The position numbers were made by a program, and so were the translations under genes. A DNA stretch of 22,676 nucleotides from positions 1-22,676 of the forward strand of contig CAJUPZ010000029.1 of NCBI GenBank assembly GCA_910588065.1, in the 5' to 3' direction. Of the stretch, positions 7,801 through 13,567 are shown in pieces. This stretch comes from an uncultured Muribaculaceae bacterium (GTDB lineage Bacteria; Bacteroidota; Bacteroidia; Bacteroidales; Muribaculaceae). A model generated the notes under the pieces. It saw only the letters and a list, made by a program, of their open reading frames with translations. It searched no databases and had not been told where the DNA came from. Positions within the stretch are counted from its first letter, which is position 1. The number at the start of each line of letters is the position of its first letter.

Positions 7801-8670
7801 AGTCACACCAAAAGTCTTAAGGCGCGAGGTAGCGAAGCTGTTTGCATAAAGCGCCCTGCTTTTTTGTGGCACCCAAATGGTTGTTGTGGCGGCTATTACG
7901 CCGTTATACACCGGAGGCTTCTCCGATCCGAAGGCTATATCGACAAGAGGAGGCAGAGTGCAGCGAATCTCCTTGACTGCCTTGCCAAACCTCACTTGCT
8001 CCAGAGCCTCGCAGCCGTCAAACACTCCGGCAGGTACAATCTCCACACCATCGCCTATCTCAACCCTTTTCAGGCTTGTGCACCCCTTGAAAAGGTCTGT
8101 GCCGATGCTTGTCACAGAGTTAGGAACCAGTTCAAAAGCCGATGTTGTCACAACCCCGAGCAGAGAGCTGCATCCGGCAAATGCACCGTCGCCGATGGTG
8201 GTGACTGTGGAGGGCACATGGGGAACCGCTATATTACTTCCGGCAAACGCCCGGTCGCCGATGGCAGTTACGGTATATGTCTTTCCATCAGCCGGATAAG
8301 TGAATTCTGCCGGAATCCTCACAGCTGTAAAATATGCGTCAAGACCATACAGATTGCCCATTGATGGGCTCCAGTAGTAATGGTTTGTGGTGCCGTCATC
8401 GTGGTGATTTGCCTTGGAAGGAGTGCCGGGATGAGAAAAATTATACACCCCTTCCGGCGGAGCCATAAGGGTAGCTGTACGGGTGGACTGATCGAGCTCA
8501 AACCACCATGTAACATTCTCATGCTCAGGATTTGGGGACGCTCCGATGCTAAAGCGCTCCTCAAAAAACTGAGTCACTTCAATGCCCACAGGATCTGAAG
8601 CGTATGCAGCCGTTGAGCAGCAAAAAAGAGCCAACAATCCCCATACCTGTATAAAAATTCTTCTTCCCAT
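4876..8670 (-). CDS. Secreted BspA-like LRR/Ig-like surface protein
   Basis: A 1264-residue exported protein. A signal peptide covers residues 1-25 (cut near AAYA/SDP). Two related modules follow: LRR_5/BspA-type repeats at about 133-285 and again at about 630-790, with the recurrent pattern IGDxAFAGC, each followed by Ig-like domains, including Big_2-type segments near 417-507 and 909-994. Residues of about 1105-1188 are a Pro-Glu/Asp linker. The last 70 or so residues resemble type IX secretion C-terminal domains, ending GMYIVVAGNRTCKVVL. LRR_5 proteins of Bacteroidales are surface adhesins or of unknown function; that role is inference. The ATG at 8670 is fixed by the complete signal peptide. 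The two LRR plus Ig modules look like an old internal duplication. It is probably transcribed alone from its own promoter. Confidence 0.88.
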   Translation of the reverse strand: MGRRIFIQVWGLLALFCCSTAAYASDPVGIEVTQFFEERFSIGASPNPEHENVTWWFELDQSTRTATLMAPPEGVYNFSHPGTPSKANHHDDGTTNHYYWSPSMGNLYGLDAYFTAVRIPAEFTYPADGKTYTVTAIGDRAFAGSNIAVPHVPSTVTTIGDGAFAGCSSLLGVVTTSAFELVPNSVTSIGTDLFKGCTSLKRVEIGDGVEIVPAGVFDGCEALEQVRFGKAVKEIRCTLPPLVDIAFGSEKPPVYNGVIAATTTIWVPQKSRALYANSFATSRLKTFGVTPDKPGKLTFYTNCSQLVKFELASAPMKPEGSKESHYFIYRTLDYGGFGIRKEKMGPFVGPDRSDLPYMLLFSDVEKGLVHGPYTSPNSGNNFYHATYTAPGNYTVTLRSNDITRASYTWDVEVVDGVPAYSIHIEGPSVVSPQEEPVQFIAHVKDYKYTANVSCKDVVWSSSDESVFTVDQSGTVHCTGVEGEASLIATSADPATPYVQGFRKIYVNNKNALKFPLTQFVPTQREMTGNTPSYTSVENTFHVAKYPDGSYVLTCPENEVDYSTGVPVTPYNFTYSGMESLTKYGKKRMWSWDIDMLASTNDALLAYHTPLAIQTTTFIKDSDGDIPTATFINIRKIDDYALAGSNIRYINYVHTTSPDETLREIGDYAFAGCRDFKGVELGSAYEVVPDEVEKIGRGIFKDCSSMEVMYIGDGVSSIPEETFDGCSALRQVRIGAGVKEINCNIAALEKIAFASEQVPALKVGCSISAPEIWVPAKAVNDYREAWPDANIIPYSFVIEEGRTGLGAYINSQRNLKIEHSLPSAEGQYMYAYPTNGTKNLYFSTAATSPGYRLVYTKLPTSGLKIVAATSSSAKVQYTAVSSGMTLIFVSLDITRCKVKVPFAVKKGNPMTKITLVYGKESVNVGASAAYSCSYNGVPEPTNGSAIWSVSDQSLASITSVGYLTAKAPGTVVVTVKSGDPYSDIFSDSKTVTLKELYSNFTLSLLTEDGEKLLQNSELVKGNVGDCIKLKINQYPTHLSTPELNWSFISNDDEICSFYKSTLTINLLKPGKCTLVANMPASMTATNIAISKTIRITVEEKTEEKPVDPEPEPEPEPEPEPDPGPKPDPDPEPEPEPGPEPEPEPEPEPEPDPEPDPEPEPEPEPDPEPEPEPEPEPEPNPEPEPEPEPEGPSSIETVESGKFNVTTVGMTLEIDGVEQGSVVRIYTAGGAIAGWYRSTGNAATITLRSHGMYIVVAGNRTCKVVL
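5108..5356 (-). repeat. 6-bp repeat encoding Pro-Glu linker
   Basis: About 250 bases of a degenerate hexamer (GGTTCG, GGCTCC, GGCTCG on the + strand) encode about 40 Pro-Glu/Pro-Asp dipeptides between the Ig-like part and the C-terminal domain of the LRR protein. Gly, Lys and Asn interrupt at a few sites. The unit is a multiple of three, so expansion or contraction changes linker length without a frameshift. The other strand reads as Gly-Ser repeats, which is a by-product. Confidence 0.9.
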
Positions 8671-8674
8671 ACCG

Positions 8675-8707
8675 CAAAAATAGTAAAAAACTGAATCTCC
8701 CCCAAAA
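8675..8707 (-). promoter_or_regulatory. LRR gene promoter, near-leaderless
   Basis: On the - strand TATTTTTG (8675-8682) matches TAnnTTTG and TTTTG (8703-8707) matches the -33 element, with 20 bases between them, the consensus spacing. Only four bases separate the -7 element from the ATG at 8670, so the predicted transcript starts at or next to the start codon. Confidence 0.65.
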
Positions 8708-8714
8708 CAAATGA

Positions 8715-8734
8715 CCTTAAGGTTGATCTTAAGG
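8715..8734 (-). terminator. Short hairpin after the DUF4384 gene
   Basis: CCTTAAG (8715-8721) and CTTAAGG (8728-8734) form a perfect 7-base stem with a 6-base loop. On the - strand it is followed by TCATTTGTTTTG, which is T-rich. It lies between the stop of the DUF4384 gene and the promoter of the LRR gene, a fitting place for the end of the caspase operon, though the stem is AT-rich and weak. It could instead be an operator beside the LRR -33 element. A further weak repeat, TGACT/AGTCA, spans 8742-8756. Confidence 0.4.
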
Positions 8735-8796
8735 CCATCAATGACTTATGTAGTCAGGGGTAGCGTTGGGGCGGGGTGGGAAAAGTTTTTGGGGGG

Positions 8797-9729
8797 TCAG
8801 TCGGTTCTTACGACGGTGACGATGTTTTTGACTACCTGCATCTCGGGGTCGCGGCGGCGGTTGCGAGCAAGCCATTTCTGGAAGTCGGCGAATGTAGCCT
8901 CGCGAGGCATTAGGCTCACCTGCTGCCCGGTGCGCATGTCGGTGAGTGTCTTTGAGGTGTTTCGGGTGTCGCGCGCCTTTACAAATTTGTTGGGCGAGAA
9001 AATGATGTATATCTGGTTGATGTCGGTCTGCTTGCGGCTGTTCATCTTTATGCGGCGGGTGAAGGGTCGTGCCTCCGGGGTGGCGTCATCGCGCGAAAAA
9101 AGGATGTATTCCTTGCCTGCCTCCACCGCAAAGGCTCCGTCGGCCATGCCGTCGTATGGCAGCAGACACTGCATTGTCATGGCCTCGTCATCATCGCCGA
9201 GATATGCGGCCAGATAGCCGTCTACCGGGGAGGTGAAGTAGATATACATATAGTCGCCTACATGATAGGTGAAGTTGCGCAGGCGGTTGCGCTCCTTGTC
9301 GGTGCCGTTGAACAGCAGTCGGGCGTCTATGTCGGCGCGTCCGGTGGGAATCTCGCGGATACGCCCGCGCAGAGTCACATTATAGATTGTTTCATGGGTG
9401 CCGGGGGTGATGTTCCATATCGTGTCGCCGATGCTCTCTATCCATTCGCCCTTGACATCGCTCTGGCCGATGGCGTAGAAATCGTCGCGCGAGCCTTCCG
9501 CGCTCTCCTGCATGAAGGTAAAATTGGTTTCCGACAGCGATGAGCCGTATTTGGCTCTGATTGCGTCGAGCTGCGCGCGGGTTATCGCCTCGTGCCTTGC
9601 CTGAGCGGGAGACATGGAGAGGGGAGCATAGAAAGTTGCGGTGGCAGTCACCTTGTCATCGGCATGAGAGAAAGTGGCACTCACCAACGCGAGTGCCACC
9701 ATCAATGCCTTTATAGCAAAATTGGTCAT
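8797..9729 (-). CDS. Exported DUF4384-domain protein
   Basis: A 310-residue protein with a signal peptide (residues 1-23, ending ATFSHA). Residues of about 28-65 (SPAQARHEAITRAQLDAI) resemble the N-terminal segment of LPP20/FlgO-type exported lipoproteins. Residues of about 158-245 match the DUF4384 pattern: GDYMYIYFTSPVDGYLAAYL followed by a hydrophobic core and AGKEYILF. DUF4384 modules are commonly found with caspase-like peptidases in bacteria, and here the gene lies 18 bases after a duplicated barrel gene and three genes after a caspase, so joint function in the envelope is likely. No catalytic residues are evident. It is the last gene of the five-gene run and is followed by a weak hairpin. 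Molecular function is unknown. Confidence 0.8.
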   Translation of the reverse strand: MTNFAIKALMVALALVSATFSHADDKVTATATFYAPLSMSPAQARHEAITRAQLDAIRAKYGSSLSETNFTFMQESAEGSRDDFYAIGQSDVKGEWIESIGDTIWNITPGTHETIYNVTLRGRIREIPTGRADIDARLLFNGTDKERNRLRNFTYHVGDYMYIYFTSPVDGYLAAYLGDDDEAMTMQCLLPYDGMADGAFAVEAGKEYILFSRDDATPEARPFTRRIKMNSRKQTDINQIYIIFSPNKFVKARDTRNTSKTLTDMRTGQQVSLMPREATFADFQKWLARNRRRDPEMQVVKNIVTVVRTD

Positions 9730-9747
9730 ATTATCGAGAACTACTTA

Positions 9748-10611
9748 TCAGATATTCAGACCTACACCAAGGAAGAAGCCAAGGTTGCCGGAGTTATCGA
9801 TATAATCGCCCGGACAAATATAGGAAACACCGGCTGTTACATTAAGCTTGTTTGAAATCTTGAAAAGACCGCCGATTTCAGCAACTCCGGTTACTTTATT
9901 TTCAGTATATCGATAATGAGGTTTATGATCGATATAAGAGTTACTATAACATTTACCGTATTCATCTTTATCGCCAGCGTAATTGAAGCCTACACCGGCT
10001 CCGAAAAAGATTGCGAATTTATTTGAGAGGCGCTTGATGGCACCGAATGTAGTGGTTGGAAGGGGGTCAAACTTGTAATCATCGGTTTCTGAATTTCCAT
10101 CGCTAAACTTATGGGTATAGTGTACTCCGCGGCCTACGCATCGTATAACAACTTTCAAATATCCACCCCACGAACGGTATGCACCACCCATAACACCGAA
10201 TTCGCCCTGAACAGGTATATGAAATGTCGACCCTACCTGAGTGCGGAGCTGACCTACAACATTGACGAAGCCGTATGTGCGGTTGCGAGATTTGAGGGTG
10301 ATAACCATCTGGTTGAGGGAATTGGTTTTCATTTTAGTTTCGCCGAGCCCGGGGTATGAAGCGGTGAGGCTTTTGAGCCATACGGGCACTTCGATGGAGA
10401 ATGTGCCGTCGGCGTCAACCACCACTGTTTCCGCACCGCCGGTAGCTTTTACTGTAGCGCCGGGCACCGGGTTACCGTTTTTGTCAATAACCGCTCCGGT
10501 GATGATTTTGGTTGTGGCGCTTTTTGTGGCTTTCTCAGATGTCTGCTGTGTCTGCGCGCTCATGCCGAAAATTCCGGCAGTGAGCAGAATGGCAGCGAGT
10601 AGCTTTCTCAT
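9748..10611 (-). CDS. Carboxypeptidase-regulatory-like + beta-barrel protein, copy B
   Basis: A 287-residue exported protein. Signal peptide residues 1-19 (GIFGMSA/QTQQ). Residues of about 37-95 form a CarboxypepD_reg-like domain (TGAVIDKNGNPVPGATVKA, then DADGTFSIEVP), usual at the N-terminus of Bacteroidota outer-membrane proteins. The remaining 185 or so residues have alternating, Gly- and Tyr-rich strands (YGFVNVVG, FAIFFGAGVGFNYAG, NVTAGVSYICPG, GFFLGVGLNI), which suggest a small eight-strand-type outer-membrane barrel. It is a paralogue of the gene at 10673-11584. The first 85 or so codons are almost identical at DNA level, while two putative surface loops differ. Sixty-one bases separate the two copies and 18 separate this one from the DUF4384 gene. 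Function unknown. Confidence 0.82.
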   Translation of the reverse strand: MRKLLAAILLTAGIFGMSAQTQQTSEKATKSATTKIITGAVIDKNGNPVPGATVKATGGAETVVVDADGTFSIEVPVWLKSLTASYPGLGETKMKTNSLNQMVITLKSRNRTYGFVNVVGQLRTQVGSTFHIPVQGEFGVMGGAYRSWGGYLKVVIRCVGRGVHYTHKFSDGNSETDDYKFDPLPTTTFGAIKRLSNKFAIFFGAGVGFNYAGDKDEYGKCYSNSYIDHKPHYRYTENKVTGVAEIGGLFKISNKLNVTAGVSYICPGDYIDNSGNLGFFLGVGLNI

Positions 10612-10672
10612 ATATGCAAGTTATTTTATTGTTTCGATAAATGATTGGTTCTATGCTGTGGCAACCGTTTTA

Positions 10673-11584
10673 TCAGATATTCAGACCTACACCAAGGAAG
10701 ATACCGAGGTTGCCAGAGTTGTCTATCCATTCGCCCGGGCAAATATAGGAAACACCGGCTGTGACATTCAGCTTGTTTGAAATCTTGAAGAGACCGCCGA
10801 TTTCGGCAACTCCGGTTACTGAATTTTCAGCATATTCATAATGTGGGTCGTGATCCTTTGTTTCATAGCTGGTATATTGACCCGTACTCGAATCATAAGA
10901 ACTGTTATAAGTGTAGCCGTCACATGCATAATCATCGCCGCCATAATTGAAGCCTACACCGGCACCGAAAAAGATAGCGAATCGATTGGAGAGGCGCTTG
11001 ATGGCTCCGAATGTTGTGGTTGGAAGCGCTTGAAACTTTTCATCATGGGTATAGGTATACGATCCTTCAGGATGTTTTTCGTTATGGGTATAGTGTATAC
11101 CGCGTCCGACGCATCGTATAACAACTTTCAGATATCCGCCCCATGAACGGTATGCACCGCCCATAACACCGAATTCGCCCTGAGCAGGTACATGATATGT
11201 CGACCCTACCTGAGTGCGGATCTGACCTACAACATTGACGAAACCGTAGGTGCGATTGCGTGATTTGAGGGTGATAACCATCTGGTTGAGGGCATTGGTT
11301 TTCATTTTAGTCTCGCCGAGCCCGGGATATGAAGCGGTGAGGCTTTTGAGCCATACGGGCACTTCGATGGAGAATGTGCCGTCGGCGTCAACCACCACTG
11401 TTTCCGCACCGCCGGTAGCTTTTACTGTAGCGCCGGGCACCGGGTTACCGTTTTTGTCAATAACCGCTCCGGTGATGATTTTGGTTGTGGCGCTTTTTGT
11501 GGCTTTCTCAGATGTCTGCTGTGTCTGCGCGCTCATGCCGAAAATTCCGGCAGTGAGCAGAATGGCAGCGAGTAGCTTTTTCAT
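10673..11584 (-). CDS. Carboxypeptidase-regulatory-like + beta-barrel protein, copy A
   Basis: A 303-residue paralogue of the 9748-10611 product, with the same signal peptide, the same CarboxypepD_reg-like domain and the same C-terminal strands (FAIFFGAGVGFNYGG, NVTAGVSYICPG, GIFLGVGLNI). It is 16 residues longer, almost entirely in two polar, Tyr/Asp/Ser-rich segments, one near residues 165-180 (HPEGSYTYTHDEK) and one near 215-255 (CDGYTYNSSYDSSTGQ). These alternate with conserved strands, so they are probably extracellular loops. The gene follows the caspase gene by 42 bases without an obvious TAnnTTTG, so it is probably read through from upstream. An outer-membrane location is inference; the ligand or role is unknown. 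Confidence 0.82.
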   Translation of the reverse strand: MKKLLAAILLTAGIFGMSAQTQQTSEKATKSATTKIITGAVIDKNGNPVPGATVKATGGAETVVVDADGTFSIEVPVWLKSLTASYPGLGETKMKTNALNQMVITLKSRNRTYGFVNVVGQIRTQVGSTYHVPAQGEFGVMGGAYRSWGGYLKVVIRCVGRGIHYTHNEKHPEGSYTYTHDEKFQALPTTTFGAIKRLSNRFAIFFGAGVGFNYGGDDYACDGYTYNSSYDSSTGQYTSYETKDHDPHYEYAENSVTGVAEIGGLFKISNKLNVTAGVSYICPGEWIDNSGNLGIFLGVGLNI

Positions 11585-11626
11585 ATATGCAAGTTTTTTA
11601 TTGTTATGATAAATGATTGGTTCTTT

Positions 11627-13555
11627 TTAAAGGGTGCGGGTGCGCCATGAGTCGCCGAGGGCTGCGGAGGCGTTTACCGTGGGGGTCTGATGCTTGTTTT
11701 TCTTATCGTAAGCCTTGTTGTCCACCTCTTTGGTGAGCTTACGTGCAAGCTCGCCGAGGGTGATTACCCCGGCTGACTGCTGGAGATTCTTGAGGAGGTA
11801 GTAGGTGAAGAAGCCGTGGCTCTGCTCGTCGTATGCCATGGCTGTCTGCTTGCCGGTTGTAGCGCTGAACACCACCGTGTTGCCCTTTGCAACTGCATCC
11901 TCAACCTCATATTCCACAAACCTCTCGGCAAAGAGCATCTCATTGCCTCGGGTGGCTCCGCTGAAGCATGCGTCAAGAAACACGGTGACGCTTTTTGCCG
12001 GCATCTCATCGAATTGGGCATACAGTTTGTCGAGCTCGTAGCAGCTCTCGAAGTCGGTGCCGGAAGCGTCGGTTGGCAGCAGGTGGGCAGTGCCGCGTGC
12101 AACATCAGGCACCCCGTGGCCGGCGTAGTAGAATATGATGTCGAGCTCGCCGGGATTCATCTGAGTTTTTTCTGCGAGATAGCGTATCGGCTCGCGGATT
12201 TCCGACAGGGTGGCGTCGTAGCGCTCGCGGATGTTGTCAGCCGGTATTCCGAGGGTCTTGCGGCAGTATTCGGCAAAAGTCGCGCCATCGCGCTTGGCAA
12301 AAGCCACATCGGAGAAATATTTGTAGTTTTCGTTGCCGATGATAACAACGTATGTGTCAGGCCGCTTTACCTGCGCCAGCGGAATATCGACATCCACATC
12401 GCTAAGCGGGGTGTCGGCAGAGGCGGTGGCTTCGGGGAGGGGGTCGAAGTTGGCAGTCGGCATATATGTTGTCTCGGCATTGGGGAGAGTTTTGTCGGTG
12501 ACGGCGGGCACGCGCAGTGCAGTGAGGGTGGAGTTTGCCTCGGTGAGGCGTTCCTTGTCGCCTGTGAGGCTGTAGCACACGGCCAGAGCGTGGGCAACAT
12601 TCACCGCGTAGGGCGAATTGTCAAGAATGTTTTTGAGGAGGGGTATCGCATCGCGCAGCAGCGAGTCGGCTCTGGCAGACTGCGGGTCGGCTTTCTTGAG
12701 GGCAATCGCCGCGTTGTAGGAATCGAAAGCGTAGTGGCAGGTGTAGTCGAGGCTCGACTGATTGCCGAGGTAGAGCTGTCTGAACACATCGGCGGCCTCC
12801 GGATAGCGTTTCATGCGCTCGAACATTTTGCCCTGATACTCGAGGAGCCCTTTGTGGCCGGGCTGGATTCTGAGAGCTGACTGCAGCATCGGCTCCATCT
12901 TGGCATCGGCACCGGTTTTGCCGCATGACTCTATACCTATCACAAGCATATTCCAGTTCGAGGGGTATGCGGCGGCTCCCTGGGTGGCGATGTATGCTGC
13001 ATTCTCATAGTTTCGCAGCTCGTAGTAGCTCCTTGCGAGCCCTTCGAAAGCGAGCTCGCGGTTCTGGGTGTCGCCGGAGGAGAGATATGCCTGGAAGTAC
13101 AGGATAGCGCTCTGATAGTCTCCGCGGTTGAAGATATTTGTGGCGGCGAGGTTTGCGAGCACCGGGTAGCCGGGGCTCTCCTGCAGGCGCTCGTCGCCCA
13201 TGCCGGGGAGCAGCGACAGGTCGATATAGTCGGCGGCGAAGCGTAGCACCATCGCCTGGTCGTTTGCCTGCGCGTAGAAGTAAGCTCCACGCCTCAGGCC
13301 GGGGAAAATTTCCTTGAGGGCGGTCTTGGCGGCGGTGTGCTGCTCCGAGCCGGGTGTGCTGTTTCGGAAAGCCTCGGCGTAAGCTGCGTAAGCCTGCCTG
13401 AGCACTGAGTATGCCGCGCCGTCGGGCTGCGAGGCGGCGCTGAGGGTGCGCCACGAGGCGAGGTTGCGCTCGGCCTGCTCAAGCGACTGAGCATCAGCGG
13501 CAAAGACTGACGCCAGCGGCAATATAAGCGATATTATTATTTTTCTGAGGGTCAT
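11627..13555 (-). CDS. Exported TPR-caspase (peptidase C14-like)
   Basis: A 642-residue protein. A signal peptide spans residues 1-22 (SVFAADA/QS). Residues of about 25-350 are helical, TPR-like repeats with pairs such as GDYQSAILYFQAYL, RNYENAAYIATQGA and KRYPEAADVFRQLY. A Pro/Asp-rich linker (352-398) leads to a caspase p20-like domain at about 400-640: VVIIGNENYKY, catalytic His480 in YYAGHGVPD and catalytic Cys530 in VFLDACFSGATRG, followed by VVFSATTGKQTA and HGFFTYYLLKNL. The His/Cys dyad of clan CD is intact, so it is probably an active cysteine protease acting in the periplasm or on the surface. Its gene lies 12 bases after a WD40 protein gene and shares an operon with DUF4384 and barrel proteins. 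Specificity (Asp, Arg or other) cannot be read from the sequence. Confidence 0.88.
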   Translation of the reverse strand: MTLRKIIISLILPLASVFAADAQSLEQAERNLASWRTLSAASQPDGAAYSVLRQAYAAYAEAFRNSTPGSEQHTAAKTALKEIFPGLRRGAYFYAQANDQAMVLRFAADYIDLSLLPGMGDERLQESPGYPVLANLAATNIFNRGDYQSAILYFQAYLSSGDTQNRELAFEGLARSYYELRNYENAAYIATQGAAAYPSNWNMLVIGIESCGKTGADAKMEPMLQSALRIQPGHKGLLEYQGKMFERMKRYPEAADVFRQLYLGNQSSLDYTCHYAFDSYNAAIALKKADPQSARADSLLRDAIPLLKNILDNSPYAVNVAHALAVCYSLTGDKERLTEANSTLTALRVPAVTDKTLPNAETTYMPTANFDPLPEATASADTPLSDVDVDIPLAQVKRPDTYVVIIGNENYKYFSDVAFAKRDGATFAEYCRKTLGIPADNIRERYDATLSEIREPIRYLAEKTQMNPGELDIIFYYAGHGVPDVARGTAHLLPTDASGTDFESCYELDKLYAQFDEMPAKSVTVFLDACFSGATRGNEMLFAERFVEYEVEDAVAKGNTVVFSATTGKQTAMAYDEQSHGFFTYYLLKNLQQSAGVITLGELARKLTKEVDNKAYDKKNKHQTPTVNASAALGDSWRTRTL

Positions 13556-13567
13556 GACTGTAGGTGA

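Larger units (their letters stand above)
9745..11624 (-). repeat. Tandem duplication of a barrel gene with leader
   Basis: Two direct-repeat units, 9745-10652 (908 bases) and 10670-11624 (955 bases), each run from TTATCAGATATTCAG at one end to AAATGATTGGTTCT at the other, thus containing the whole gene plus about 40 bases of leader. By eye, 10355-10606 and 11328-11579 are identical over 252 bases. The 3' ends are also very similar, and the middle has diverged with insertions. No transposase or inverted termini are present, so unequal crossing-over or replication slippage is the likely origin, with later gene conversion of the 5' part. Confidence 0.88.

Noticed and set aside
9745..11624. Direct repeats as an insertion element or integrated plasmid
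   Set aside because: No transposase, inverted termini or target duplication; the repeats are two copies of one protein-coding gene with its leader.
11816..12880. Long 354-residue open frame on the + strand
   Set aside because: It is antisense to the caspase gene, in which all catalytic motifs are in the - strand frame; high GC creates long empty frames.
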